A stretch of DNA of 64,000 bases from a bacterium (GCA_023144005.1 JAGLGN010000022.1:73003-137002); one strand, 5' to 3'; shown: positions 16,779 through 26,620, counted from the stretch's first letter. The notes: generated by a model not told the origin, from the letters alone. Translations and numbers: made by a program.

Positions 16779-16916
16779 GGAACTTTTACATCGGGACAGA
16801 CGAACGCCTGCGGCGTACGACATGTCCCATATCTTGTTTGGGGTGCGGCGTGATATGATTGTGACAGGAAAATTAATGAGTTAATCGATATAACTATTTT
16901 TCGTTTACGGATGTGC
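16779..16916 (+). repeat. Dispersed repeat family B, long copy
   Basis: Plus-strand copy of the element at 928-1071. It shares GGAACTTTTACATCGGGACA, GTGCGGCGTGATATGATTG and the GTTTACGGATGTG end. It lies just before the 3' end of nadA. The open frame running through it is translated repeat, not a gene. Confidence 0.75.
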
Positions 16917-16931
16917 GTAACGTGTACCGCC

Positions 16932-17861
16932 TCAGGAATTTCCGTATTTGAACATATTTTCCAGAGACATCAAAGATCCTTCGATCATTTCTTCAGAAAG
17001 AATGACCTCCTTATGCATATTCTTCAAAGAAAGATATATATGCCTTAGGGTGAACATCTTCATATTTGAACATATTATTCTGGGTTGAGCTGGAAAAAAC
17101 TCCTTGTCAGGGAAATCTCTTCTTAAACGCAGGATCAATCCCTCTTCGGTGCCGATGATAAATTGCTTGAGTGGGCAATCGGCAACGAAATTGATCATAC
17201 CGCCCGTCCCCAACAGATGATCGGAAAGATCACACACTTCTTCGTTCGCTTCGGGATGCGTCAAAACGATGGCGTCCGGATACTCCTTTTTGATCCTTCT
17301 CAGATCCCTTGCTTTGATATACTCATGAACTCTGCAGAATCCGTTAAAAAGGATGAATTCCTTTTCAAGCACCTGATTTTTTACAAACCGGCCTAAGTTT
17401 ATATCGGGAAGGAATATGATCTTATTCGCGGGAAAATTTCTGGCCACGCTTACCGCATTGGCGGAAGTGCACACGGCATCAACTTCCATTTTGGTCTCAA
17501 CATTCGTATTGATATAGGCTATTACAGCCGCACCAGGATTCTGCTCCTTCAACTGCCGCACCTTCCGGGCATCGATCATATCCGCCATTGGGCATCTTGA
17601 ATCGGGTACCGGATGTAAAACTGTTTTTGAAGGGGCAAGGACTTTTGCGGATTCCGCCATGAACGAAACGCCGGCGAAAACGATCACATCTTCTTTGACC
17701 TCCGCCGCTTTCTCAGAGAGATCAAGTGAGTCTCCGAGTATATCAGCGATGAGCTGGATCTCCTCAGGCTGATAATTATGGGCAAGGATGACCGCATTAC
17801 GTTCTTTACGCAGGCGGTCTATTTCCTTAAGATAAAAACTATTGTCGCGATCTTCTTTCAT
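16932..17861 (-). CDS. nadA: Quinolinate synthase
   Basis: A 309-residue quinolinate synthase, which makes quinolinate from iminoaspartate and dihydroxyacetone phosphate for NAD, using a [4Fe-4S] cluster. AHNYQPEEIQ (active-site His/Tyr), GVSFMAESAK, CPMADMI, AVCTSANAV (Cys131, first ligand), GFCRVHEYI, THPE, IIGTEEGL and IICSNMK (Cys264, third ligand) are present. The middle ligand position, normally HPEC, is HPEA here (Ala205), with a cysteine five residues later (EEVC, Cys210) and GTGG where GSTS is usual. No nadB or nadC is nearby. The promoter at 17869-17897 puts the start of transcription at or next to the ATG, and no ribosome site is visible. Confidence 0.9.
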   Translation of the reverse strand: MKEDRDNSFYLKEIDRLRKERNAVILAHNYQPEEIQLIADILGDSLDLSEKAAEVKEDVIVFAGVSFMAESAKVLAPSKTVLHPVPDSRCPMADMIDARKVRQLKEQNPGAAVIAYINTNVETKMEVDAVCTSANAVSVARNFPANKIIFLPDINLGRFVKNQVLEKEFILFNGFCRVHEYIKARDLRRIKKEYPDAIVLTHPEANEEVCDLSDHLLGTGGMINFVADCPLKQFIIGTEEGLILRLRRDFPDKEFFPAQPRIICSNMKMFTLRHIYLSLKNMHKEVILSEEMIEGSLMSLENMFKYGNS

Positions 17862-17868
17862 ATGGAGT

Positions 17869-17897
17869 ATTATCGAAGAAAAAGCTTAAAAAGTCAA
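17869..17897 (-). promoter_or_regulatory. Promoter of nadA
   Basis: Minus strand: TTGACT, 17-base spacer, GATAAT. Only seven bases separate the -10 box from the nadA ATG, which predicts a leaderless message. Confidence 0.6.
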
Positions 17898-17918
17898 GGA
17901 AAATTTTAAGAAAACTAT

Positions 17919-18626
17919 CTACTTACTTCGTTTTTCCGCATATGCCAAGAGATTCTTGTCTAAAAAACGCGGGATGGAGCGGAACTGTATCTTGAAAAGT
18001 ATTGCTGATATGAGGAAATTGAGGCGTTCCGCAAACCACTTTTTTGAAAGAATGCCGTAAGAGGGTGCGAAAAGTTTGTAATTGCCTGAGAATGGAGATG
18101 CATCTAGAAGCTGCATTAAACTATATTCGGTATATCCTGTTTTGTGTGTGATATCGATATATCTTGAGTAGATACCCAGAAGTGATCCCATATTCGGCGT
18201 TCTGAAAATTGCCCGGCCATGGGTTTTTAAGCTGCCGAAAACCAGTTCTAAGAGTTCGGGTGCAAGATCTTCCTGAATATGTTCAAGAATGTCATAGGAA
18301 ATGATCAGATCGAAAGCATTCCTGTTCTTTCCGAGAAAATCAATGGCAGAATCCTTTTCCAGCCGTACGCTATCCGGTAGTGTCTTTTCTGCCGCTTCCA
18401 ATTGAGAGGAAGAGATATCTACGCCGGTAAGAGAGGTGAAACCCAGATAACAAAGGTATCGCAAAAGTATTCCCTGCCCGCATCCGAGATCCAGTATTTT
18501 TATGGAGCGGTCCAGATCCTTTAGGAACCAAAGCTCGCTTTTGTAGCTACTCCTTATGAATGTGCTTTTGCTTTCCCTATTAAGGCGCGAATAATGTTTT
18601 CCGTACAGATCATTGTTATTTTTCAT
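17919..18626 (-). CDS. Class I SAM-dependent methyltransferase
   Basis: A 235-residue Rossmann-fold methyltransferase. Motif I is ILDLGCGQGILLRYL, followed by LTGVDISSSQLEAA (motif post I), FDLIISYDILEHI (motif II region) and GRAIFRTPNM. The EHI and TPNMGSLLGIYSRYIDITHKTGYTE region (by position about 145-165) resembles methyltransferases acting on surface polysaccharide or quinone intermediates, but the substrate cannot be read from sequence. Own promoter at 18639-18667 and ribosome site AGGA. It lies upstream of nadA on the same strand with a 57-base gap holding the nadA promoter. Confidence 0.82.
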   Translation of the reverse strand: MKNNNDLYGKHYSRLNRESKSTFIRSSYKSELWFLKDLDRSIKILDLGCGQGILLRYLCYLGFTSLTGVDISSSQLEAAEKTLPDSVRLEKDSAIDFLGKNRNAFDLIISYDILEHIQEDLAPELLELVFGSLKTHGRAIFRTPNMGSLLGIYSRYIDITHKTGYTEYSLMQLLDASPFSGNYKLFAPSYGILSKKWFAERLNFLISAILFKIQFRSIPRFLDKNLLAYAEKRSK

Positions 18627-18638
18627 TTTATCCTGAAT

Positions 18639-18667
18639 ATTATCAAGGATTTTGCGGTAAATGTCAA
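18639..18667 (-). promoter_or_regulatory. Promoter of methyltransferase gene
   Basis: Minus strand: TTGACA, 17-base spacer, GATAAT, followed by AGGA ten bases before the ATG. Same -10 box as the nadA promoter. Confidence 0.7.
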
Positions 18668-18809
18668 GCTCCGGTCGGATCAGAAACTCATATGATGGCC
18701 CGGGAATGTGCTCCGTATTCTATTTCATGGAGAGATGTTTCCTCAAGTATTTAAGCATTGCTGGAATTTCTTGCCTCAATTGTGAATAGAAATAAGATAG
18801 TACGCAAGT

Positions 18810-18839
18810 TTGACAAAAATGCCGAATTTCTGATATAAT
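18810..18839 (+). promoter_or_regulatory. Promoter of hppA
   Basis: TTGACA, 18-base spacer, TATAAT: both boxes match consensus. It lies 28 bases before the hppA start, with ribosome site AAAGGAG between. Confidence 0.82.
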
Positions 18840-18867
18840 TAAGACGGTTCGAGACAAAGGAGAATAT

Positions 18868-21108
18868 ATGGATCCAAAGATTCTGTTCTATTTAGCACCG
18901 GTGGGTTCCGTTGTGGGACTCATTTTTGCGTATATTTTATATAGATTATTAATGAAGCAAGATCCCGGCGACAAGGATATGCAGCGCATCGCCGAACATG
19001 TTCAGCTCGGCGCCAAGGCATATCTTAAAAGCCAGTATAAGATCGTTGCCATTGTTTTTGCCATAGTTTTCGTGATATTTGCTGTTCTTGCATATATTCT
19101 TAAAGCCCAGAATCCATGGATCCCCTTTGCTTTTGTAACCGGAGGATTCTTCTCCGCATTATCAGGATACTTGGGTATGATGACGGCTACATATGCCTCT
19201 AATCGTACGGCTGCCGGTGCCAGGACATCATTGAACAAGGGCCTGCAGGTGGCATTCCGATCGGGTGCCGTTATGGGTCTTGTCGTGGTAGGGCTTGCAC
19301 TTCTGCATATCTCGATCTGGTTCGTGGTACTGAAAATATTTATCCCGGGCGGCGAACATCAATTGGCGATCATTACGACCACTATGCTTACCTTTGGAAT
19401 GGGAGCTTCTCTTCAGGCATTATTTGCCCGTGTTGGCGGCGGGATCTTTACTAAAGCCGCTGATGTCGGTGCCGACCTTGTTGGCAAAATAGAAGCCGGC
19501 ATCCCCGAGGATGACCCAAGGAATCCCGCTACGATCGCCGATAATGTGGGTGATAATGTGGGTGATGTCGCGGGAATGGGTGCCGATCTATATGAGTCAT
19601 ACACAGCTTCTATTCTTGCCTCCTGCGCCCTGGGTGTTGCGGCAGGATACGGCCTCGGAGGGGTTTTGGTACCCATGGTGATCGCGGGTATCGGTGTCCT
19701 GATATCCATTATCGGCATCTTCATGGTCAAGTCATCCGAGAGTGCGAGCCAGAAGGTTCTTCTGAAGGCACTTGGAAGGGGAGTGAATACAGCCACTATT
19801 TTAACCCTGATCGCCTCGTTCGGCGTACTTTATATGTTCAGGGATTCTTTCGGATCGAAATATCTGGGGATATTCTTTTCGCTGATCACGGGATTGTTGG
19901 CGGGATGGCTTATTGGAAAGGTTACCGAGTATTATACATCCCATGAATATTCTCCTACAAAGAACGTTGCGGATCAATCCGAAACAGGCGCGGCTACGGT
20001 GATCATTTCCGGTATTGCATTAGGTATGCAATCCACCGGTTATCCTGTTATCATAATTGCTGCGGGAATACTAATGGCATACGGATTCGCGGGCGGTTTC
20101 GGCTCCTCCGCGTATGCAATGAGCCAAGGCCTTTACGGTATCGGCCTCGCTGCCGTCGGCATGCTTTCTACTCTCGGAATAACGCTTGCAACGGACGCCT
20201 ATGGCCCCATTGCCGATAATGCAGGCGGCAATGCGGAAATGACACATCAGAAGCCGGAGGTCCGTAAGAGGACCGATGCCCTGGATGCTCTCGGCAATAC
20301 GACCGCAGCCACGGGAAAGGGCTTTGCTATCGGCTCTGCCGCCTTGACGGCGATGGCTCTCCTGGCTTCATATATCGAACAGATCAAAGCAGGATTTCTG
20401 CATATGCAGGGTAGGGCCGCGGAGATCATTATTGACGGCATTCCCAAATTAGTAGCTGAAACCACATTGCCCGATTGGGTAAGATATTATGATATTACGC
20501 TGATGAACCCGAGGGTTCTGGTCGGCATATTCCTTGGCTCGATGCTTACCTTTGTTTTTTGTTCGCTTACCATGAAGGGAGTCGGCAGAGCGGCAGGCAA
20601 AATGGTCGAAGAGGTCCGCAGGCAATTCAGGGACATCAAAGGCATACTGACAGGGGAAACGGAGCCCGATTACGCGAGATGCGTTGAGATCAGCACGATA
20701 AGCGCTCAAAAAGAAATGATATTCCCCTCCTTACTGGCGATACTGGTCCCTGTTGCTACCGGCTTGCTATTGGGAGTTCCCGGCGTGATGGGACTTCTTG
20801 TCGGAGGACTTTCTACGGGGTTTGTTACCGCGGTATTTTTGAACAATGCCGGCGGTGCCTGGGACAATGCCAAGAAATACATCGAAGAGGGCAATCTCGG
20901 CGGCAAGAAACTTGAGGACGGAAGTAAAAATCCAAGGCATGCTGCCGTAGTTATCGGTGATACCGTGGGTGACCCGTTCAAGGATACATCAGGACCTTCT
21001 CTTAATATCCTGATCAAATTGATGTCAATGGTCTCTGTCGTATTCGCCGCTTTCATCATTGCGTACGGGGATCTGCTTCAGAAATTGATAGTCCTGTTTA
21101 CTAAATAG
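18868..21108 (+). CDS. hppA: Membrane-bound ion-pumping pyrophosphatase
   Basis: A 746-residue membrane pyrophosphatase that couples PPi hydrolysis to H+ or Na+ export. It has about 16 membrane helices. The substrate motif region reads [20 protein letters not shown] and then [19 protein letters not shown]. Further conserved parts are [38 protein letters not shown] and [15 protein letters not shown], then [15 protein letters not shown]. The Ala in GNTTA (Lys in K+-independent enzymes) marks the K+-dependent subfamily. Whether it pumps Na+ or H+ cannot be settled by eye. Slightly longer than the bacterial average (about 670-700). Single-gene unit with a strong promoter; typical of energy-limited anaerobes. 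Confidence 0.95.
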   Translation: MDPKILFYLAPVGSVVGLIFAYILYRLLMKQDPGDKDMQRIAEHVQLGAKAYLKSQYKIVAIVFAIVFVIFAVLAYILKAQNPWIPFAFVTGGFFSALSGYLGMMTATYASNRTAAGARTSLNKGLQVAFRSGAVMGLVVVGLALLHISIWFVVLKIFIPGGEHQLAIITTTMLTFGMGASLQALFARVGGGIFTKAADVGADLVGKIEAGIPEDDPRNPATIADNVGDNVGDVAGMGADLYESYTASILASCALGVAAGYGLGGVLVPMVIAGIGVLISIIGIFMVKSSESASQKVLLKALGRGVNTATILTLIASFGVLYMFRDSFGSKYLGIFFSLITGLLAGWLIGKVTEYYTSHEYSPTKNVADQSETGAATVIISGIALGMQSTGYPVIIIAAGILMAYGFAGGFGSSAYAMSQGLYGIGLAAVGMLSTLGITLATDAYGPIADNAGGNAEMTHQKPEVRKRTDALDALGNTTAATGKGFAIGSAALTAMALLASYIEQIKAGFLHMQGRAAEIIIDGIPKLVAETTLPDWVRYYDITLMNPRVLVGIFLGSMLTFVFCSLTMKGVGRAAGKMVEEVRRQFRDIKGILTGETEPDYARCVEISTISAQKEMIFPSLLAILVPVATGLLLGVPGVMGLLVGGLSTGFVTAVFLNNAGGAWDNAKKYIEEGNLGGKKLEDGSKNPRHAAVVIGDTVGDPFKDTSGPSLNILIKLMSMVSVVFAAFIIAYGDLLQKLIVLFTK

Positions 21109-21156
21109 TTTGCTCAAGGAAGGCAGTATTTCTCGCGAAATTTCAAGGTGATTTTC

Positions 21157-21184
21157 TTGAAAATACATTAAATAATGTTATAAT
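21157..21184 (+). promoter_or_regulatory. Promoter of glyA operon
   Basis: TTGAAA, 16-base spacer, TATAAT. The -35 box lies in the right arm of a seven-base inverted repeat (TTTCAAG at 21141, CTTGAAA at 21156), a possible repressor site. Confidence 0.7.
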
Positions 21185-21212
21185 AAACAATTATTATGAA
21201 ACGGAGGCCCTT

Positions 21213-22460
21213 ATGAACGAAGAACTGAAAAAAACAGACCCTCAGATCTATGAGACGGTATATGCTGAGACGAAGCGTCTGGCGTTCAATCTGGAACTTA
21301 TTGCTTCTGAGAATTTTGTTTCCGAGGCGGTTTTACAGGCCCAAGGCTCTATAATGACAAATAAATATGCAGAGGGATATCCCGGAAAAAGATATTACGG
21401 CGGTTGTGAATTCGTCGATGTTGCTGAGAACCTTGCCATTGAGAGAGCCAAAGAGCTTTTTGGCGCGGATCATGTCAATGTTCAGCCGCATTCCGGCTCT
21501 CAGGCAAATATGGCGGCGTATTTTACCCTTATCGAACCGGGTGATACGATCATGGGTCTCGACCTTTCACACGGTGGACACCTTACCCACGGCCATCCTT
21601 TGAGTTTTTCCGGTAAATATTACAATGTTGTTCCTTACGGGGTTTCCAAAGACACCGAAACCATTGATTACGATGAGGTATTGAGGATCGCGAAAGAGTC
21701 AAAGCCCAAGCTGATCATGACCGGCGCCTCTGCTTATCCGAGGACACTGGATTTTAAGAAATTCCGTGAAATAGCCGATGAGGTCGGTGCTTATCTCGTT
21801 GCGGATATCGCTCATATCGCCGGCCTGGTCGCAACGGGGCTTCACCAGTCCCCGATCCCTTATGCCGATATAGTTACCACTACTACACATAAAACGCTGC
21901 GTGGGCCCAGAGGCGGAATGGTCATGTGCAAAGAAGAACATCAGAAAGAACTTGACCGTATTGTGTTCCCCGGGATACAAGGCGGCCCGTTGATGCATGT
22001 TATCGCGGCTAAGGCCGTGGCCTTCAAAGAAGCATTGGATCCGTCTTTCAAGGAGTATCAGAAGAAGGTACTTGAGAATGCCAATGCCCTCGCAAATTCT
22101 CTGGAAGAAAAAGGCCTCAGGATCGTGGCGGGGGGCACTGATACGCATCTGATGCTTGTGGACCTCACTCCGATCGATCTTTCGGGAAAGAGAGGGGAGA
22201 AAGCCCTTGAAAAAGCCGCCATCACAGTAAATAAGAATACGATACCTTTTGATCCGCGTAAACCCTTTATTGCGTCGGGGATCAGATTGGGAACACCAGC
22301 GGTAACCACAAGAGAAATGGGGCCCGAAGAGATGAAAGAGATCGCTTCCCTGATATTCAGAGTGCTTGAAGACAGAAAGAATCCCGAGAATCTTGAAGCC
22401 GTTAAAAATGATGTTGAGGAGCTTTGCAAGAAGTTTCCCTTATATACAGGACGCATGTGA
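21213..22460 (+). CDS. glyA: Serine hydroxymethyltransferase
   Basis: A 415-residue PLP enzyme interconverting serine and glycine with tetrahydrofolate, the main source of one-carbon units. It opens with [20 protein letters not shown], then [34 protein letters not shown] and [12 protein letters not shown] follow, then [14 protein letters not shown] with the PLP-binding lysine, and finally [14 protein letters not shown]. All canonical and normal in length. Ribosome site CGGAGG. The stop overlaps acpS. The downstream threonine pathway (tdh-kbl, 4 kb away) also yields glycine, so the two may be metabolically linked. Confidence 0.97.
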   Translation: MNEELKKTDPQIYETVYAETKRLAFNLELIASENFVSEAVLQAQGSIMTNKYAEGYPGKRYYGGCEFVDVAENLAIERAKELFGADHVNVQPHSGSQANMAAYFTLIEPGDTIMGLDLSHGGHLTHGHPLSFSGKYYNVVPYGVSKDTETIDYDEVLRIAKESKPKLIMTGASAYPRTLDFKKFREIADEVGAYLVADIAHIAGLVATGLHQSPIPYADIVTTTTHKTLRGPRGGMVMCKEEHQKELDRIVFPGIQGGPLMHVIAAKAVAFKEALDPSFKEYQKKVLENANALANSLEEKGLRIVAGGTDTHLMLVDLTPIDLSGKRGEKALEKAAITVNKNTIPFDPRKPFIASGIRLGTPAVTTREMGPEEMKEIASLIFRVLEDRKNPENLEAVKNDVEELCKKFPLYTGRM

Positions 22461-22822
22461 AAGTGATCCCCGGTGTAGATATAGTTTCGGTCAAAAGGAT
22501 TAAAAAGGCCTTTAGCGACCCCTCTCGGCTGAAGCGAATGTTCACTCCCGCGGAGATCGAATATATACGCTCACACAAAGAGACTGCCAAGATCACCGCC
22601 GGGCGCTTCGCGGCGAAGGAGGCGATCTATAAATGCCTGTCACCGCTGGGGATCGAATTTGAATATGATCAGATCTCTGTCATAACGGACCGCGACAAAG
22701 GCCCAAAAGTGATCGCCGAGACCCCCGAGCTCAAAGAGAAGCTTTCGGGGAAAAAATTGAGCATCTCCATCTCACATGAAAATGAGTTTGCGGTGGCATT
22801 CTGTGTTTTATATGAAGAATAA
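22457..22822 (+). CDS. acpS: Holo-acyl-carrier-protein synthase
   Basis: A 121-residue phosphopantetheinyl transferase that activates acyl carrier protein. It opens [15 protein letters not shown] (the metal-binding Asp in GxDIV), has [12 protein letters not shown] (the WAAKEA-type motif) and ends with [12 protein letters not shown] (the SHd motif). I chose the GTG at 22457, which overlaps the glyA stop (GTGA), because it puts the protein start directly before the conserved VIPGVDIV. Earlier in-frame codons lie deep in glyA. Length is standard (about 120-125). The 3' end overlaps the next lipoprotein gene by 11 bases. Confidence 0.92.
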   Translation: MKVIPGVDIVSVKRIKKAFSDPSRLKRMFTPAEIEYIRSHKETAKITAGRFAAKEAIYKCLSPLGIEFEYDQISVITDRDKGPKVIAETPELKEKLSGKKLSISISHENEFAVAFCVLYEE

Positions 22823-23141
22823 CATCATTGCGATCCTCATTCTGCTTCTGTCATCCCTCTTCTTTTCATGCGCCGGTAATATAGTGAAGCAGGAAAATAC
22901 ATATGCCATGAAAATGATGGGGAAGGGTATCCTGAAAGAAGCGGAATTTCGTTTCAGACAGCAGATCGCAGAAGATCCGGATAATTGGGCTGCTCATAAT
23001 AATCTCGGTGTATGTTTGGAAGAACAAGGATTCCATAAAGAGGCGCTGGCGGAGTATGAAACCGCGCTTTCCATTATCGGGGCAAACAAGGGCGTTGAAT
23101 ATAATTATAATAATTTACTGGAGGAGCTTGAGGATGAATAA
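22812..23141 (+). CDS. Small TPR lipoprotein
   Basis: A 109-residue lipoprotein: signal [20 protein letters not shown] with the lipidated Cys at position 20, then two tetratricopeptide repeats (about 30-95; the clearest is DNWAAHNNLGVCLEEQGFHKEALAEYETAL by position 55-85, key residues W-A-A-N-L-G-Y/F-A). Such small TPR lipoproteins usually act as scaffolds in envelope complexes. I place the start at 22812 because this gives a proper signal peptide; it overlaps acpS. It overlaps the next lipoprotein by eight bases and the three envelope genes 22812-26599 look like one unit. Confidence 0.8.
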   Translation: MKNNIIAILILLLSSLFFSCAGNIVKQENTYAMKMMGKGILKEAEFRFRQQIAEDPDNWAAHNNLGVCLEEQGFHKEALAEYETALSIIGANKGVEYNYNNLLEELEDE

Positions 23142-23811
23142 GGCTGCGAAGATACTTCTGATCCTTATGCTTTCTCTATTGGCATCCTGTTTTCATTATG
23201 TGAATTACAGTTTTAATAAAACCTCCGCTCCTGATAGAAACCCCGATTCAGTAGGTGAGATATTGATCTTGAAACCCCGCATTAATACCGACCTTGATGA
23301 TGATGCGGCAGATGAGTTGATAAGTGAAGATGTGATAGGAACCGCCGCCGACATTCTGGATGAACTTAAATTTCCTCACAAAAACGGTGAGTTGGGATTT
23401 ACGGTAAGCATGGAGAACAGGAAGAAAATGGACATGACCTGGGATGATATCACCGTGGAAAACGACCAGGCAAAGGGCAAATATCTCTTCACCCTGCTTG
23501 ATTTTAACACTACTCGAATTGCGGGATATGTTTATAAGAGAGTTTATGACCCTACATTCAATTCCTATTATTACCGTGAAGTCTTCGAAGAAAAAATGGT
23601 ATTCAATATTCGCGTTCAGATCTTCCTGCATGATTTTGATAAAAAGGAAACCGTTTTTGAAAAGAGTTTTTCAAATTCAGAGGAATTTTCAAAGGACACT
23701 CCTCCTGTGGAGGAATACATCATGAAACTTTATGGTGATTATCTGAAGAGTTCCTTTGATGAGTTCCGTCCCAAAAAATATAAAGTAAAGAGATACTTGA
23801 TTGGATATTAA
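23134..23811 (+). CDS. Hypothetical lipoprotein
   Basis: A 225-residue predicted lipoprotein (signal ending LLASC, Cys17). The mature part has a segment like VGEILILKPRINTDLDDDAADELISEDV (key: IxxLxPR...DxxAxxL), resembling outer-membrane proteins that assemble extracellular structures, then ARG-poor beta segments such as RIAGYVYKRVYDPTFNSYYYREVFEEKMVFNIRVQIFLHD (by position about 125-165). I cannot assign a family. ATG at 23134 chosen for the signal peptide and the GAGG seven to ten bases upstream. It overlaps the TPR lipoprotein before it and the giant barrel protein after it, so it probably works with them. Confidence 0.75.
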   Translation: MNKAAKILLILMLSLLASCFHYVNYSFNKTSAPDRNPDSVGEILILKPRINTDLDDDAADELISEDVIGTAADILDELKFPHKNGELGFTVSMENRKKMDMTWDDITVENDQAKGKYLFTLLDFNTTRIAGYVYKRVYDPTFNSYYYREVFEEKMVFNIRVQIFLHDFDKKETVFEKSFSNSEEFSKDTPPVEEYIMKLYGDYLKSSFDEFRPKKYKVKRYLIGY

Positions 23812-26599
23812 AAAAACTTTGACACTTATTTTGCTGGTACTCATAGCTGCAACGGTGTTTGGCTTCGGGAAGAATAAGATCCATTACAAGACATTTGACT
23901 GGTTCATCAAGGAATCCGAGCATTTCAAAGTGTATTACTACAATGCTGATGAAGTGAGATTGCTTGAGATCGTCGAAATGCTGGAGAGCGCTTATAAGAA
24001 TCATTCGGAGTACCTGCAGGTACAGCTGAAGGACAAAGCACCGGTAATACTTTATGAAACACATCGTGACTTTGAACAAACAAATATCATTTCAGGTTTT
24101 CTCCCTCCGCAGGTAGAAGGATTTTCCGAGCTGCTCATGAATCGCCTCGTAGTTCCCATAGATTCCCCCAATGATGAATTGGAAGCGTTGATATGGCACG
24201 AACTCACACATATTTTCCAATACAGGATCTTCCGCTCGTCCATACTCACCAAAGAACCGCCGATGTGGTTCATGGAGGGCCTTGCGGAGCATATGAGCAA
24301 TCGATGGGATATGAAAGGGGAAATGGTGCTTCGTGATGCTATAATGAACAATCATTTCTATACCCTTCAACAGATGGAGCATTTTTATTACACTCCCAAT
24401 GTCTACCAATGTTATAAAGAGAGCCAGTCATTCATCGATTGGTTCGTTGAGACATACGGTGTTGATAAATTGAGAAAAATGATAAGGTATCTTCGCAGGC
24501 CCGGGCAATTCAATTTAAATCAGGTCTTCAAGAAGACCGTCGGACTGTCCTACCGCCAGATAAATGACAAATGGTATGGAGACCTTAAAAAGAAATACTG
24601 GCCCACCATAAAGGAGCTTGAATCTCCCGATATAGATTACTCCCCGCCCATCTTTGAGGACATGTTCTATGATGAAACATGGCTTCAGCCGGTATTCTTT
24701 CCTTCAGGAGCAACTCTGGCCGGGATCACTACAAAGAACGGGAAACTGGATATCTACATTTTTTCAAGAGAAGATCAAGAATCTAAAAAGGACAATAAAT
24801 ACCATGAGAAGGTGATCAAGCGCCTGACACCCATGACAACAAATGCCTTTGAATATCTTATAGTAGAAGAGAACTCGCTTAATATCTCTCGCGATGGCCG
24901 TAAATTAGCGGTGTTTGCCCGTGACGGCAAATCCGATGTGCTCCTTATTTTCAATATCTTCAACAAGTCATTTAAGAAAATAAGATTTGAAAGTGTGCTT
25001 AAACCAAGGCACCCCTTCTTTATGGATTCTGATTCGATCTTTTTTACTGGCGAGCAGGATGGCGGCCGTGAAGTTTTCTTCTATGACATTGAAAGCGGCG
25101 GCCTGGAAAAGATCACGGATAAAAAGGGCTTTATCAATTTTGTGAACTACGATCATAATACCGGGTTGTTATATTACTCGAGACGTATCAGCGGCCTTGA
25201 CAAACTCTTTTCCTATGACCTTTCCAATGATGAGGAAACTCAGTTGACCTTCGGCCTCGGAAATGATGTTGAACCCTCTTTATCTCAAGACGGCACACGC
25301 ATTGTGTTTACATCCGACCGTGTGCATGATATCCCCAATCTTTTTATATACGATAATAAAACTCGGCTGTCCACTCAGATAACCAATACATTAGGCGGAA
25401 ACTTCATGGCGGCTTTCTCTCCCGACGGCAAGGATATCGCCTTTACTTCCTTCTACGACGGCGCGTATAAAACTTATGTCAAACCCATCAGTGCTTTAGG
25501 AGAGTTCTCGAAATTCAATGAAACTCCCCCCGAAGAGATAGAAAAGCCGACGACCGAAGAATTCCCGAATGTCAGTTTCTTAAAGAATGTCAAGAAATAT
25601 AATTTGCAATTGAAGGCGACCAATGTCTCTTCCTATATCACATATGAGAACGGCATTCTGGAGAATTACTCGAATATTACACTTTCAGATATGCTCGGTG
25701 ATCTGCGCATTGAGATCAATATTGATGCGATACGGCAGTTCAATAATTTTTATGCTTATGTCTTCATGCAGCGCTATCGTTTGAATTGGGGTGTGGTGAT
25801 CTTTAATCAGCGGGAAGATTACTACTTCTGGGATCCGGACTCTTTTGGCTCCAAGGGTCAATACGGCGCCGCCCTGATAGGCATTTATCCGCTTTCCAAA
25901 TACCGACGCCTCGAGGCGGAGGTACAATACGGTTTGAATTATTGGGACATCCTCTTTCAGAATCTCTACGGCTTCCCGGCGGAAAAACGGGTTTTGGCTA
26001 CTACACTTACATTCATCTCGGATACCACTACTCCGGGATTCTTCTCATATAACGGCGGTAACCGCTTCCTCTTGTCTTTTAGCAGAGGCTTCCCTCTCTC
26101 AGAGAATTATTATGATGTGATGAATGTACGCGCGGATTTTATGAAATACTGGAAGTTGACATTCCGCAGCACAATGGCGTTCCGTTTTTACGGATACTCG
26201 TCTTTCGGCGCGGATAAGGACTATGTTTACCTTGGCGGTATCGGTTCCATCCGCGGGTACTATCCGATGTCTATTTACGGCAATAACGCTTTCTTCGCCA
26301 ACCTTGAGCTGCGAATCCCCTTCATTGATATTATCAGATTCGCCGGTCTTTTTGACCTGTATTATATCCGTGGGCTTTTCTTTGTGGATGTGGGCGATGC
26401 CTGGCTCGGTGATTCTTTCCACGGCATTTCCGAGGAGAACGGACAGTACCGTTTTGATGATCTGCAGGGCTCGCTGGGCTTCGGCATTCGATTCCGCTGG
26501 GGATACTTCGACCTAATGTTCGATTTTGCCAAGAGATGGGACCTCTATAAGGTCTATCCTAAAACATACTTTCAGTTCAATATCGGTTCGGATTTTTAA
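23801..26599 (+). CDS. Outer-membrane metallopeptidase/beta-propeller/BamA-type barrel protein
   Basis: A 932-residue exported protein in three parts. After a signal peptide (1-23), a metallopeptidase-like domain (about 30-250) has HELTH at 133-137 and WFMEGLAEH with Glu159, the pattern of gluzincin zinc peptidases (MA-like). About 270-580 is a propeller of TolB/WD40-like blades (PSLSQDGTRIVFTSDR, AAFSPDGKDIAFTSF). About 600-932 is a barrel of the BamA/surface-antigen type, with GGIGSIRGYYPMSIYGNNAFFANLELRIPF (key: GG-x-RGY, N-x-E-R-P) and GLFFVDVGDAW, ending in a strand with terminal Phe (NIGSDF). It starts at TTG 23801, overlapping the lipoprotein gene. It may process or export proteins at the outer membrane; partner unknown. 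Confidence 0.85.
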   Translation: MDIKKTLTLILLVLIAATVFGFGKNKIHYKTFDWFIKESEHFKVYYYNADEVRLLEIVEMLESAYKNHSEYLQVQLKDKAPVILYETHRDFEQTNIISGFLPPQVEGFSELLMNRLVVPIDSPNDELEALIWHELTHIFQYRIFRSSILTKEPPMWFMEGLAEHMSNRWDMKGEMVLRDAIMNNHFYTLQQMEHFYYTPNVYQCYKESQSFIDWFVETYGVDKLRKMIRYLRRPGQFNLNQVFKKTVGLSYRQINDKWYGDLKKKYWPTIKELESPDIDYSPPIFEDMFYDETWLQPVFFPSGATLAGITTKNGKLDIYIFSREDQESKKDNKYHEKVIKRLTPMTTNAFEYLIVEENSLNISRDGRKLAVFARDGKSDVLLIFNIFNKSFKKIRFESVLKPRHPFFMDSDSIFFTGEQDGGREVFFYDIESGGLEKITDKKGFINFVNYDHNTGLLYYSRRISGLDKLFSYDLSNDEETQLTFGLGNDVEPSLSQDGTRIVFTSDRVHDIPNLFIYDNKTRLSTQITNTLGGNFMAAFSPDGKDIAFTSFYDGAYKTYVKPISALGEFSKFNETPPEEIEKPTTEEFPNVSFLKNVKKYNLQLKATNVSSYITYENGILENYSNITLSDMLGDLRIEINIDAIRQFNNFYAYVFMQRYRLNWGVVIFNQREDYYFWDPDSFGSKGQYGAALIGIYPLSKYRRLEAEVQYGLNYWDILFQNLYGFPAEKRVLATTLTFISDTTTPGFFSYNGGNRFLLSFSRGFPLSENYYDVMNVRADFMKYWKLTFRSTMAFRFYGYSSFGADKDYVYLGGIGSIRGYYPMSIYGNNAFFANLELRIPFIDIIRFAGLFDLYYIRGLFFVDVGDAWLGDSFHGISEENGQYRFDDLQGSLGFGIRFRWGYFDLMFDFAKRWDLYKVYPKTYFQFNIGSDF

Positions 26600-26620
26600 G
26601 AAGTTCCGTAAGCTTGGATA

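Noticed and set aside
16650-16853. A 67-residue plus-strand frame after the PSP1 gene
   Set aside because: It runs through the family B repeat and repeats the same LGTFTSGQTNA phrase; no gene-like features.
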